A stretch of 64,000 nucleotides of DNA from Luzula sylvatica (lineage: Eukaryota; Streptophyta; Magnoliopsida; Poales; Juncaceae). Under the pieces are notes generated by a model that saw only the letters and a program-made list of their open reading frames with translations, was not told the DNA's origin and searched no databases. The position numbers were made by a program, and so were the translations under genes. Where the stretch lies: the NCBI GenBank assembly GCA_946800325.1, contig OX326957.1:65203570-65267569 (forward strand), in the 5' to 3' direction. Of the stretch, positions 22,505 to 33,911 are shown one piece after another (positions within the stretch are counted from its first letter, which is position 1; every line of letters begins with the position of its first letter).

Positions 22505-23781
22505 AAGTCTTAGGCAATTTTTTATATATAACCAATTCTTTTTAGATTATTTACGAAATAACCATTCCATAAAAAATATTTCAAAGTTTGAAACTCCGCC
22601 GATTGTCATTTTGGCTGACTTCTAGATACCGCCTATTTCTAAAAAATATTTAACGACTAATGACAATTTAATGGGTTATAGTTATTTTATTCAATCTTTG
22701 ATTATTTTATTCATTTCGGAGTGGTTGGTATTGATTGGCGGACTTGGAGTGTCCGCCAATGCCAATTTTCTGATAAATTAAAATAAAAAAAAATTCTTGC
22801 AATACTTCATGCAAACTTTTCATATATATACATGTATATTATTCATATATATGTATATGTATTATAATTTTATTTTATTTCAATATTTTATTCGCATTCG
22901 ATATCGTATTCATATATATATTCGTATTCGAAATGGAATATCGAATATCGTAGTCGTATTCGTATTCGAAATTGGATATTGTATTTGTATCCGATATCGT
23001 ATTCGCGTTCGAGATCGAATATCGAATATAACATATTCGTATTTTAAAACATATATCGATTATCGTATTCATATTCCGAATCGAATATCGGTTATCGTAT
23101 TCGTATCGTATTAGAAATCGGATATCCGATACCCGGATATGAATACGAATGCGGTGGTATCCGGATATCCAATATCTGATTTCGGATACGAATACTAATA
23201 TGTTAATCGATATTCGATTTCGAATACAATCGTAGCCAATATCCGATTCCGAATACGAATAAAATAATCGATATATGTTTTCAAATACGAATATGATATA
23301 TCCGATATCCGATTTCGAACACGAATACGATATCGGATACAAATACAATATCCAATTTCGAATACGGATACGACTACGATATTCCATTTCGAACACGAAT
23401 ACATATCGAATGCGAATAAAATATTAAAATAAAATAAAATTATAATATACATACATATATATACATGAATAATATACATGTATATATATGAAAAGTTTGC
23501 ATGAAGTATTGCATGAAATATTATTATTTTTCTAATTTATCAGAGAATAATTGGCGGAGTTGGAAAATAATCAAGGATTGAATAAAATAACCATAACCCA
23601 TTAAATTGTCATTAGGCGTTAAATATTTTTTAGGAATAGGCGGTATTCAAAAGTCTGCCAAAAGCAATTGGCGGAGTTGGAAACTCCGCAAAAGTCATTT
23701 TTGGGATATTTGTTTATGAGATGATTATTTCGTAAATAATCTGAAAACAATTGGTTATATATAAATAATTTCCTAAGTCTT
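22505..23781. mobile_element. Fold-back element, ~1.28 kb
   Basis: Left-arm landmarks AAGTCTTAGG, TATATAACCAATT, GATTATTTACGAAATAA, TTTAATGGGTTATAG and CATGCAAACTTTTCATATATATAC all recur inverted in the right arm, up to CCTAAGTCTT at 23781. The arms span ~400 bp each. The centre (22890-23400) is built of ATTCG/GATATCG motifs (TATCGTATTCG, CGAATATCGAAT), which also pair with themselves. Open frames inside are by-products of the hexamer repeats. No transposase; the family is not assigned. Confidence 0.8.
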
Positions 23782-25342
23782 ATCGTTTTTATTAGAGTTT
23801 TTGAGCGGTATTTCTGAGAGAGGAGGTTAAGCTTAAATTTTTTTGTAATGATGAAAGTTATGCCTAAAACTGTAACGCTGCTTAGTAATATCAATTGCCT
23901 AAAGGCTTTCACCCGAACTTCTCACCAGTGGAGAAATCGAGAAAACTGACATCATGTTGTTAGTATTAAGCTCATATGATAACTTCACTTAGCAAAACCA
24001 TTGATGTCCACATAATTTGCAAAGTCAAGTGAAAGTTCATTACATGAAACGTTAAATCAATTAATGATTTTGCTTTCTCCGTGAAAATCATCAATTAATT
24101 ATGAAATTGCCAAGAAAAACTTCCATGCAACTTTAAAGATTTAAATGAGAGATCATCACGTGATTATTTTAAATGATGAAATTACAAATCCTAAAACAAG
24201 CAATCAAATATTATGAAGTTTGATAAATTTATCACTTCATATATTAATTAAGTCAAATAAATTTGAAAAAGGTAATTTACTCAAAGGAATTCACAACTTA
24301 ATTTCACAATTTAATTGATCACTTCTCTTAAAAAAGACTTCTCAACGTTAGAAATCAAGGAGAAGAAATTTTTTCCAGAAGGCAGAGGATATGGGAGTTT
24401 TTAAGGAAACAAACCAATTAAATGGGCCCCAACTGAGCCATGTCACACCAAATATGGGTGTTGTTGAGCCATCTAACACACCTCAAACTAACAAGAGAGC
24501 ATATATGACGTCCTTCTATTGCTCATGTTGATTGAATCAGCATGACGTGTGTTGTTAATTGAAATTATTCGGGCCAAAAAATCATTTCATATATAGAATT
24601 GCGCGGTGCTCCGAATTAATTCGGCCCCGAATTAACAGCTAATTCTGAACAGACTCATATATATACCCAAACTCTAACATTCTCTCTCCTCTCTCTCTCA
24701 TTTCCAGCCGCCTCTCTCTCTCTCCCTCTCTCTTTTCTGTCATATCTCCTCTAGATCAAACACAATTGCGGTCAATTTCAAGTCGATTGATAGCGATTTT
24801 CGAAGTCATGACAGTGGATTTCGTGTTTTTTGTGGATTTCATGTTTTTTCGCATGGACTTTAAATTTTTTCGTTAGAGTTTTCAGATTTGTGTTTTTTAA
24901 ATGGTAAATGAGGGTTTGTTTATCTTGTAATTGAGAGATATATTGCAGATTTTTTTTTTGTGTTCTTTCTCATTTTTTGTTAATTCGTATTTCAGATCTG
25001 GTAATTAGGGGTTAAATACTCCATTTTTTCGATCGTTTATTTGGAGATTTTTTGCCAATTTTGGTTTTGTTTTCTTTCTTTGGTCGTTTTCTTAGAGATT
25101 TGGACTCATTTGTAATTTTTTGATCGTTTGACTATTAACTGCTAATTATGTATCAATTTTTTATTATTTGAAAAGGACATTGCGTAATTGTCCTTGTGAT
25201 ATAAGGTAGCGTAACTCATATCCTACAAACATACATACAAAAGGAGGTAACTCAGTATTACATGGGGCATACTAAGGTTGCGTAACTCAGAATAACGATG
25301 GGCATACATAATAATCTCGTGTTTAAACAGAGGATATTATTC
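23782..25342. other. Non-coding; promoter-like stretch near 24.66 kb
   Basis: No open reading frame of substance. At 24655-24740 a TATATATAC box is followed by a CT-rich leader (CTCTCTCC, CTCTCTCTC) and then T-rich DNA with repeated GTGGATTTCGTG/GTGGATTTCATG. On the plus strand this looks like the promoter and 5' leader of a plant gene, but no coding exon follows before the next subtilase, which lies on the other strand. It may be a gene relic or a non-coding transcript. Confidence 0.35.
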
Positions 25343-25500
25343 CTAGGGCTGCAAACGAGTCGAGCTCGAGCGAACTGTGCGAAGCTCAAGCTCGGTTCGG
25401 AACTTACTCGACCTGGTTCGGCTCGTTTAGAATTATGATTCGAGCTAAACAATCTCAAGTTCGACTCGTTCTAATTCGAACTATCTCGACTCGGTCAGCA
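25343..25500. repeat. CGAGCTCGAG-rich dispersed repeat
   Basis: Starts CTAGGGCTGCAAACGAG and continues with GTCGAGCTCGAGC, GCTCAAGCTCGGTTCG and GACTCGTTC units. This is a familiar type of plant dispersed repeat with hAT-like ends, but the opposite end was not found here. Confidence 0.5.
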
Positions 25501-25969
25501 ATAATTCAATTAAAAAAACAACTTGAATTTTAATTAAAAATATTGTAACAATTGCGAATAAGCAAAAATTATTCTAAATGCCAAAATATCTTAAAACATA
25601 ACAATAATAAATCAAACATACAACACAGGATTTGTATTTGGGATTATTAATTTGTCTCCATTAATTCATTTTTTTTTTCTTTTGAGAACTTGAGTTGTAA
25701 CCCAAATCAAACATAACAATATTGTTTTTTTCTTCATCTTGTTAATGTGTTGAATGATTTTACATCTTTTTCTTATTTTTCTGTCAGCTGATTTTTTGTT
25801 TTTCTTGACGAATAAATATTGTTGCCATATTTAATTTATAAATATGATAAGTGTACCATGATGAACAAGCAATGAAATTTGAATCACAAAAAGACATGAT
25901 AAAACAAGGCATTATTTTCAATCCACTAAACATAGTGTCCAAACCATTAAACAGCTACAACACTTATGA

Positions 25970-28180
25970 TCACCTAAAGACGACAATTGGACTCCTAACA
26001 ATATATCCACCAGAAACCCAACTCAAACTACCAGCAGCATAACTTATTTGAGGATTCCAACTCAAGTTCACCGTATAGGTCTTCTTCTCGTTTACTTTCG
26101 AGAATTGTAGTTCCGATGGTGACACGGTAACGGAAACTTCTCTTGGCATATCAACATTGACGGTATATTTCGCATTTGGATGCCCGACATTAGTAACGGT
26201 TCTTTCTACGACAAGTTTTCCCGACTCGGAAGTGGTTATTATAGATGGATAGTTTAACTCCACTTCGTTCACCTTCCTTTCTTTCCCGCACATTGTTTTC
26301 TCGTCAGTGACTATTTGTACTTCCCTATCCGAATATCCCATTCCACATAGAAGACCCACATAATCCTCTAAACCGATATCATATACCAGACCGGGGTCAA
26401 CCGCTCTGGAGGGGTTCACTTGACCCGCTCCCATGGCAAAATAGTTTGAAGGCTGGAGTTTCTCGTCCAAGATCATCTTTTTACTATTATCTATAACATC
26501 AGATGTTGTCATCATAGCTGATTTGATTGCAGCTGGTGACCAATCTGGGTGAATGCTCTTGATAAGCGCTGCTATGCCACTTAGATGGGGGGTTGACATG
26601 GAAGTACCGGAGATGACATTGAATGTTGGGCCAGTATTGTTTACGGTGTTTGGTCCGACCGGGAAAGGCCAAGCTGCAAGAACATTAACACCGGGGCCAA
26701 GGATATCGGGTTTAAGGATTGCACGATTTTGTTGGCTAGGTCCTCGAGATGAGAAGTAAGCAACTGTTGGAGCTGGAGATATTCCAACACTTGTTCCTTT
26801 AAATATAATCGAGGCGGTCGGGTTTTGAGTTTGTTTTATGTATGACTTAATAGTTGTTCCATCTGCGTAGTTTATGTGAGATGCAGGGAGGCGGTGAGTT
26901 TCTGCCAATGTAGTGTATCCATCGGTAACTTTATTTGCCAATATCATTCCAACTGCACCAGTTTGGCGTACAAGGTTACCAATTTCAATTCTACCGCCAG
27001 CAACATCGCAAACAACTATTTTACCTCGGACTTCAGGACCTAACGAGGAACGACTACACGAGCTAGGACAAATTAGAGGGCTCGATGGAAGGTTGGTGGT
27101 CTGAAAAGCCGATTCGCCTTCAAATTCTCGACCATCGCCCAATTTAACCACTGCCTTAATTTTTCTATCCATGGTGCCTGCCGCTACCGTGAGGATCCAC
27201 GGTGCCTCGTTACTAAGCGACCTAACACCAGGACCAGAATTGCCAGCTGCACAACTAACAAAAATATTCTTCTTGATCGCACCGTAAGCACCAATGGCTA
27301 TGACATCGCTATAGAAAGGAACAGATGTACCACCAAGGGAGAGAGATAACACATCCACACCATCCCTAACTGCTGCATCAATCGCAGCAAGGACATCTAC
27401 CTGCGGACAACCTGCGTTCGAGCAAACTTGATAGATTGCAAGGTGTGCTCTTGGTGCCATGCCAACAGCAGTCCCCATTCCACTTCCAAAAACATTAGCA
27501 TTTCTTACGAAGTTACCCGCAACGGTACTTGCTGTGTGAGTTCCGTGACCGTTTTGGTCCAATGGAAATTTCTGAGTTCCGAGGTACGTTTGAGCCCCTA
27601 TTAACTTTTTATTGCACTTTTCATGTGTGCATCGGCCCTTCCATTTAGGAGGAGGGGGGAGCATTTCTTCATCATTGAAGGATGGATGATCAGGAAAAAC
27701 TCCCGTGTCTAGGACTCCGACAATAACACCCTTTCCCATACCGGAGTTTTTCCAAATCCCATCCCCGATATGTAACCCCAAAAAGTCTGGAGTGTGGGTT
27801 GTCAATAAAGGTAACACCTCATCGGGGTAAGCCTTCAAGAAACCCGCTTTCTTCTCCATGTATTTCAGTTCTTCGTCTGTGAGTTTTGCAGCAAAACCAG
27901 TCATGGCTTCAGTGTATGAGTAGATAATCCGCGAGCTTGTGGACGTAGGGTTTGAAGGTGGGAAGAATGATTCGTACCATGTTTTGAGATTCTCGGAACG
28001 GGCCATTGTGGTGTTGTTTGGCGGTTGTACACGGATAATGTATCTTTTTAGTTCAGTGGTATCAGAATGAATGGTGTCCATTTTCGAAGAAGAAACATCT
28101 AAACCAAATATGATAGGTGAGGTGGATATGAGGAGGAAAATAGCAAGAAACAAAGAAAGGGGATTTGTGTTTGGATCCAT
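25970..28180 (-). CDS. Subtilisin-like serine protease (subtilase, S8A), copy 2
   Basis: Intronless and 736 residues, the same length as copy 1, so residue numbers correspond. Signal peptide ~8-26, I9 propeptide ~46-125, catalytic D158, H212 and S527, oxyanion N314, PA insert ~350-450, C-terminal Fn3-like domain. The triad and reading frame are intact, so both copies probably encode active secreted proteases. About 58 substitutions against copy 1 (~92 % identity by hand count) are spread along the protein. Local clusters lie near residues 184-204 and 254-264, beside the catalytic-cleft segments, and near 618-640. Like copy 1 it has SMSTPH at the serine motif. Regulation is likely similar because the TATA box and upstream DNA are shared. 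Confidence 0.95.
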   Translation of the reverse strand: MDPNTNPLSLFLAIFLLISTSPIIFGLDVSSSKMDTIHSDTTELKRYIIRVQPPNNTTMARSENLKTWYESFFPPSNPTSTSSRIIYSYTEAMTGFAAKLTDEELKYMEKKAGFLKAYPDEVLPLLTTHTPDFLGLHIGDGIWKNSGMGKGVIVGVLDTGVFPDHPSFNDEEMLPPPPKWKGRCTHEKCNKKLIGAQTYLGTQKFPLDQNGHGTHTASTVAGNFVRNANVFGSGMGTAVGMAPRAHLAIYQVCSNAGCPQVDVLAAIDAAVRDGVDVLSLSLGGTSVPFYSDVIAIGAYGAIKKNIFVSCAAGNSGPGVRSLSNEAPWILTVAAGTMDRKIKAVVKLGDGREFEGESAFQTTNLPSSPLICPSSCSRSSLGPEVRGKIVVCDVAGGRIEIGNLVRQTGAVGMILANKVTDGYTTLAETHRLPASHINYADGTTIKSYIKQTQNPTASIIFKGTSVGISPAPTVAYFSSRGPSQQNRAILKPDILGPGVNVLAAWPFPVGPNTVNNTGPTFNVISGTSMSTPHLSGIAALIKSIHPDWSPAAIKSAMMTTSDVIDNSKKMILDEKLQPSNYFAMGAGQVNPSRAVDPGLVYDIGLEDYVGLLCGMGYSDREVQIVTDEKTMCGKERKVNEVELNYPSIITTSESGKLVVERTVTNVGHPNAKYTVNVDMPREVSVTVSPSELQFSKVNEKKTYTVNLSWNPQISYAAGSLSWVSGGYIVRSPIVVFR

Positions 28181-28249
28181 GGAAGTGGGAAAAAGGATTA
28201 AGAAAGTATTGTATGTTGGTTATATGTCATGAGCAAGTTTGGTTCTGAA

Positions 28250-28256
28250 TTTATAG
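28250..28256 (-). promoter_or_regulatory. TATA box of subtilase copy 2
   Basis: CTATAAA on the minus strand ~70 bp upstream of the ATG, in the same context (GAATTTATAGGCG on the plus strand) as the box of copy 1. Confidence 0.7.
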
Positions 28257-28545
28257 GCGTTCTAGGATGGGTGTTGCAATTCAATTGTTAGGAATGCAAT
28301 TATGAAGCACTGGAGTGAAGCACTGAAATTGGTCAAAGGCCTACTTTAATATTTAATATCATTAATTTCAAATATTTTTTATTTTGTTCAGCACTTAATT
28401 AGATTAAATGCATGGTTTTGCCTATGTAATTGCAATCATGTTGAATCAAACATTGAATGAACACCCTTATTTCCTGGTTGTTTTTGTTAGTTTGCAATAT
28501 TTTGTACTTCTCTTCTTCATATTAGCAAATTTCATATTAAATAAA

Positions 28546-28800
28546 GAGTGGTGATAGACATTCCCTTAGAATCCCCTAGCACAATTGATGTGTTGGTAAG
28601 AACATTAAATTTGACTCAATGAATCGATTTCACCATTTACCACATGTTAAACGTGTAAAAATTAATTAAAATATAATAAAATAAATAAGTTAGGTTTACC
28701 ACCTGGTAAACCTAAGATGTAAAATTTACTATTATTAAACTTATTAAATACATCTTTGCCAACACATCAAACTTTCTGGAGGATTTTAAAGGGGACAAGT
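28546..28800. mobile_element. MITE-like inverted-repeat element, family 2 copy 1
   Basis: The left end (GTGGTGATAGACATTCCC, then TGATGTGTTGG) pairs with the right end (CCAACACATCA, then GGATTTTAAAGGGGAC). The AT-rich interior contains inverted TTTACCA.(C/A)TG. A longer relative with the same ends lies at 60502-61138. Non-coding. Confidence 0.55.
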
Positions 28801-29516
28801 ATATTTTTTCTTAAATAAAATTAAATATTAGATGGTCAAATGAAAGAACTTTTACTAAATGAAGAATTAAATGTAAAATTTATTGCACACTAGCAATTTT
28901 GACTGTATTTTTGTTTTGGTTTTACTGAATATAAAGATATAAATAAATAAATAAATGAATACATAAATTGCAATAAATCGTTTTGACCACTTTCTAAGAA
29001 TTCATTGACTGCACCGTTGAACGAGCTATTTTTTTTTAGAATTACAATTGTCTAATTAGGGTTGGATCTAGCCCCTAGGTAATATCTGATCGAAATCCAA
29101 GTGCACATTCAGAACATCAAAATACCAAACTCAAATCCAACAAGAAAGTCAAGATTTAAATGTGAACACTGACCGAAATTTTTAAACCTTGCTAATTAGT
29201 TTAAAAATAACCTCTCAGATGAATATTTAAAATAAGCATTTTGAAATATAAGTAGAAAAATTGACAAAAAATATCTATACACACATTTATCGACATATAG
29301 TCACTAAATAATTATTCGTGTATGACTTCTATTATAAACATGGATGTATTTATTATATTTATTTTTTATAATTTAATTTTATGTAACATACATGAGATGT
29401 ATGTTTACATGTATTTTTATAATGAAAGTTTTGTGGCAGATCTATATAGTACATGTATTTCTATTATTCATATAGTAATTTATGATCAAAATCCAAGTTC
29501 ACGTACGTGTACATGT
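28801..29516. other. Intergenic, no gene seen
   Basis: AT-rich DNA with an AAATAAATAAATAAATGAAT microsatellite near 28940. Short open frames have no recognisable domain. Confidence 0.5.
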
Positions 29517-29524
29517 ATTTCTAT

Positions 29525-30422
29525 CAATGTTTTAAATTGCGATATTGCGGTCCATTGCGCTCGGGTTTTTTTTGCAGCGGATTTCGTTTGCGGGCGCAAT
29601 TGCGGCGCAATGACCTTATTGCGGGCAGTCGTTGCGATATTAAATTATGTAAAAATAATAGTTTGTTTAAATATATTTTTTACAATATTTTTTATCACCA
29701 TTAATATCGTAAAATTTTCTTCATAATTTTCTTCTAAAAAGAATAAAAAAGTTGATTGTCCAGGAACCTTTTCAGTGTAAATAAAAGTTGATCATAAAAT
29801 TTCCATTAAAATGGCAATTATACGGAATCTTTGGAATTGTATTTTGTTGAAGAATTTTTTGTCGACATCCTAAAAATATCAAAACACTATAACTCAAATT
29901 TTAAATCGAAACATCAATGAAATACAATGAAAATTACTAAATTCATACATTTATAGATGAAAATGACACATTTTAGAAGTTATATATGTTATGAGCATAT
30001 TTTATCAAATATTTTGATAATAAAACATGAAAACTAAGTATTAAATAATCACAAAATTTATGTTATAATATTTATATTAAATAATTCTCGATAAAATTAC
30101 TTTAACGTGTATGTGTTTAATTCAGGGTAAAAGACAAAATTTCACAAATTCAAGCCCATCATTGCATTTCTCTCGTCGAGACGAGCGATTTCGATATAAA
30201 TTTCATGTAATTTGATGGAAGGATGAGAAAATTACAACGATTTGAATATTATCCGCAATATTTGACCCGATATGGCCGCAATATTATCGATATTTCGCCG
30301 CAATCTCGCCGCAATATCCGCAATTTCTCAAAAAACGATATTTTCACAATACTTCATTGCGATATAGCGATTCTAAATCTCAGCCCGCAATATCCGCAAT
30401 ATCGCCGCAATTTAAAACACTG
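29525..30422. mobile_element. Non-autonomous hAT-like element, 898 bp
   Basis: The ends are CAATGTTTTAAATTGCG on the left and the inverse of CAGTGTTTTAAATTGCGGCG on the right. The 8-bp target duplication ATTTCTAT lies at 29517-29524 and 30423-30430. CA.TG termini with 8-bp duplications are hAT hallmarks. Subterminal regions are rich in GATATTGCGG / CCGCAATAT. The open frame at 29322-29726 crosses the left end and is not a gene. No transposase. Confidence 0.85.
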
Positions 30423-30473
30423 ATTTCTATTTATTCATGTAGTATTCATGTGGCAGATTCACGGGGCGAGCGA

Positions 30474-30723
30474 CCCCCCCCCCCCCCCCCCCCCATGAAA
30501 TCGAAACCGAGCTATTATCAATCAAAAATGAGGATTCTACTGCTTTAAAAATAATAATTACGTTAAATTTGTTTATATTTTACAAAAATTGGAGTGGTGT
30601 AAGGTTAAATTATGTGCTTTGGAAGGGGTCCCTAGTTTGAAACCCTCTAGCCACATATTTAGGAAAAAAATTCAACCCCCCCCCCCCCCCCCCCTTTTAT
30701 AAACTCATCTGGATACGTCCCTG
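30474..30723. repeat. Fragment with two poly-C tracts
   Basis: Runs of 21 C (30474-30494) and 19 C (30676-30694) flank ~180 bp. The fragment ends with TCTGGATACGTCCCTG, whose inverse (CAGGGACG.ATCCAGA) is a common plant repeat end. The exact C counts may be sequencing or assembly estimates. Confidence 0.55.
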
Positions 30724-31080
30724 CATATGTTTATATGTGTCTATATGCATGTATTTAATTTCTCATATCATGACAACATACATACATAGTAAGTGTGCAT
30801 ATGAATGTTGTATACTATATAAACCCCCTTGTAGTGATGTTATTACATAAAAAATCGAGAAATAAAATTTGTATGATTCTCTCTTCTCATTTCTCTTGAG
30901 AGTTGATTCTAATTTTTCTCTCTAGTTTTGTTGTTAATTTCAAAACACGTTATCAGTACGAAGATCTATCTCCTTTAATCTTGAGATTTTGGGTGAAGGT
31001 AGAAATATTAATCGTTTTTTCTTTTACAACAAAGTTTTCATTATGGCAAATTTAACAAAATTAGAAGAGAAAACTATTTA
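30724..31080 (+). mobile_element. Copia-type LTR/leader fragment
   Basis: Contains TATATAAACCC near 30815-30827 and an LTR-end-like TTTGTTGTTAATTTCA near 30940. Next comes AACACGTTATCAGTACGA, the primer-site phrase of one large group of plant copia elements. Then ATGGCAAATTTAACAAAATT follows at ~31043, matching a copia gag start (M.NLTKLE). The gag frame stops within ~30 codons and no second LTR is seen, so this is a truncated 5' end. Confidence 0.6.
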
Positions 31081-32362
31081 TTATATTTGTTTTATAAAAG
31101 GAAGAAAAAATAGATCTTTTCAAGATCATTTTTTGGTTTGATTTTCATTATTTTATATTTATACAAAATATTATGTTTTAATTTCTTTTGTTATTAAGAA
31201 TATGGATGAATATTCTTTTTGCCATATAAACGAAAAAGAGATATGCCTTATATTGTTATAGTGGTATTACGCATATCATATTGGAAAATACTATTTGTTT
31301 CTCTCATTTGATTATGAGTAAGGAAAAGGAACACCATTCGTGGTAGTTCAAATTTAATAAAAAGCTTTGAAAAAATTTATGAATGAGATGAATATTGAAT
31401 ATTAAATGGGGCACAATTATTTTTCTCTCCCAATTCATCGATTATTTATTAAGATATCCGCCGAAATGAATATCATATCGACACTATGAAAATATATGCA
31501 TTTTAAGTAATATTTCAAAGAAGAAATATATATTACAAAATTATCATTTTCTTCAACTTGTTTGTACTATTCACGAATAAGTAAATTTGAGGCATATTCG
31601 GTAATAAAGCATAAGTTTACTTATTCGGATTGATTAACAACTAGGTTTATCTCCGTACAATTACGTAGGGATTTTGAAAAAAATTCATATTTAATTGAGA
31701 TAAAAAAAAATATGAATGAACTTGGTCCACAATGGACCAAAATTATATAACTTTTACTTTATTTGGTTTATATGGACCATGTTCAAATGAATAATCAACT
31801 AATTTAGATCTTTTGATCAAGATCTAATGGTCTATGTTAACTTGATGATGTGGCATTCTACGAAAGCAAGAATATTCTTAGAATTATACATAAGATATAA
31901 TAACAAAAAAAATTAATCGTTACATACGAAAAATGAAAGGTATTTCGGTCAAAAAAATAATAAGGGCACATTTGAAAATAAAAGTTTGATAGATGGGTTT
32001 GTTTGGAGTTTACAAAAGAATAGACATTTTTTTACAATATTCAAAAAAGTTAGGAGTTAAAGTACACCAAAAACACATATGTGTGAACAATCAAACAAAA
32101 TAAAGTAGAATTCAATAATATATTAGAAAAAATGAAATTATGACAAATTCGAAGAAGGAAAAAATCTAGTACAAAATAAACTTTAGATGCAATGGACCAT
32201 AAATGAGAGTATAAAGGCCGAAAATGCCCAATAGTTTCATGGGCTCAACAAAGCCACTAATCATACAAATTTTAGCCCAGTGAGTAATTCTAGAACATAC
32301 TGAAAGAAAATGTAGTAGTTTTATTCGACTTGTACAAGTAGAGCTGGAAGAGAAGAATAACA
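31081..32362. other. Intergenic DNA upstream of CCS
   Basis: AT-rich, no gene. The last few hundred bases must contain the CCS promoter, but I see no clear TATA box. A GATCAAGATCTAATGG phrase near 31817 belongs to a dispersed repeat that also has a relative near 3790. Confidence 0.4.
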
Positions 32363-33631
32363 ATGGTCACGTTGGCGAGAGCCCTCACTGTGGTCTCTGT
32401 GGTTCCCGCGGCGCTCGCAGCAGTCTCTTTCTCCTCTTCTTCTTCTTCTTCTTCTTCTTCCTCTCAGTTCCCTTCGCGTGCCAATTTTCCTTTCAGGTCT
32501 TCCTTGCGTTCTGTTTGTGCGAACAAGTCCTTTAGAGGATCCAACTTTGCTTTCTCTGCCGTGCAGATGGATTCTCCGATTATCCATTCAACTGCCTCTG
32601 ATAAGGTTTGTTTTTTTCTATTTTTTCAATTGATTTAATTTGTTGATTCTCCGATTTGGGTTCTTCATACTTATTGGTTTAGTTGTGGCTCTTTGCTACA
32701 GGATGAAATTCTTCCGGAACTTCTGGTATGTTTGAATGTTTAATTACAGGGATTCTTTAAGTACTATTGATATCAATTTGTTGCTTATAATTAGCTTAAT
32801 TTGAAGACTAATGTATAATTCCCTTATTCGAAATATTTCCATTTGCCTTTCAGACCGAATTCATGGTGGATATGCATTGTGATGGATGCGTTTCATCAGT
32901 CAAGAACAAGCTCAATACTCTCGATGGTAATTAAAATAAATACTTAATCACCAAAAATTAATCACTAATTTCTAAGCTTTTATACCAGGAATAAAAGGTG
33001 TTGATGTAGACTTGACCAATCAAGTGGTTCGAGTCCTTGGTTCTCTTCCAGTAAAAACAATGCTCGATGCACTAGAACAAACAGGCCGAAACGCACGTCT
33101 AATCGGTCAAGGCAATCCAAATGGTTTGTAATGTTAATTCCAAATATTCTCTTTCCAAAATATAATAACTCTGCTAATATGTTTGTTTCAATCTTAGATT
33201 TTTTGATATCTGCATCGGTGGCGGAGTTTAAAGGACCGAAAATATTTGGAGTGGTGCGTTTCGCCCAAGTGAACATGGAGTTAGCCAGAATCGAAGCAAA
33301 CTTCAGCGGATTGACACGTGGCAAACACGCATGGTCAATAAACGAGTTTGGTGACTTGACCAGAGGAGCTGCAAGTACAGGCGAAGTATTCAATCCTCCA
33401 TTGGGCGACCTGGGAACACTGGAAGTTGGGGAGACTGGAGAAGTCCAGTTCTCCGGGGTAAAGGAGAAGATGAAAGTAGCTGATTTGATTGGTCGATCTC
33501 TTGTTTTGTACGAGAGTGAGGATAAGGACGAGGGTATTGCCGCAGCCGTTATAGCGAGAAGTGCTGGTGTTGGAGAGAATTATAAGAAGTTGTGCACTTG
33601 TGACGGTGTTACAATTTGGGAATCAAGCTAA
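32363..33631 (+). CDS. CCS: Copper chaperone for Cu/Zn superoxide dismutase
   Basis: Delivers Cu(I) and a disulfide to Cu/Zn-SOD in plastid and cytosol. Five exons with GT..AG introns: 32363-32605, 32702-32725, 32854-32926, 32989-33123, 33198-33631, giving 302 residues. Residues 1-~68 are a Ser-rich plastid transit peptide (a run of 13 Ser). Met69 begins a cytosol-sized form, as in Arabidopsis CCS. Domain I has the Atx1-type copper site MHCDGC (C98, C101). Domain II (~163-285) is SOD-like (VVRFAQ, GKHAWSINEFGD, GDLGTL, VIARSAGVGENYKK). Domain III keeps CTC (C291, C293), which transfers copper. Oddities: the loop before GDLGTL is ~9 residues shorter than in Arabidopsis, and the protein ends soon after IWE, without the usual SDF..-type tail. 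The gene lies tail-to-tail with the SBT1.3-like gene, 280 bp apart. Confidence 0.95.
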
Positions 33632-33911
33632 GAATTTATGTATTATGAATAATGATATTTTTTTTTTTTGTAATTTTTTCGAGACTAGTTTTGTAGAATT
33701 AAACATTACAGTGAAAAATAACGGAATGAACATAGATCTGATAAAGATCGAACTTATTGTAAAACTCAGCTACTACTCTCCCTCTCAAAATGAAATCCTC
33801 TTTTTAATACCTCTACTCTAATTTAATATCCGTGAAGATCTTCCATATGTTTACACTGGGATTTATCCTAGTTTCGTGGGGCGCAATTACTCCATTCGAC
33901 TCGATGTTGTT

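Larger units (their letters stand above)
25855..28530. repeat. Duplicated gene block, copy 2
   Basis: Matches 4265-6950 in direct orientation, including ~110 bp of downstream DNA, the complete gene and ~350 bp upstream (TATA box, GCATGGTTTTG, TGTTGAATCAAAC, TTTGTACTTCTCTTCTT). The flanks are a little more diverged than the coding part. Confidence 0.88.

Noticed and set aside
22797..23479. 100-170-codon frames rich in Ile, Arg and Tyr
   Set aside because: Translations of ATTCG/GATATC repeats within the fold-back core.
32321..32587. Arg-rich minus-strand frame over CCS exon 1
   Set aside because: It is the antisense of the poly-Ser transit peptide (TCT/TCC read as AGA/GGA).
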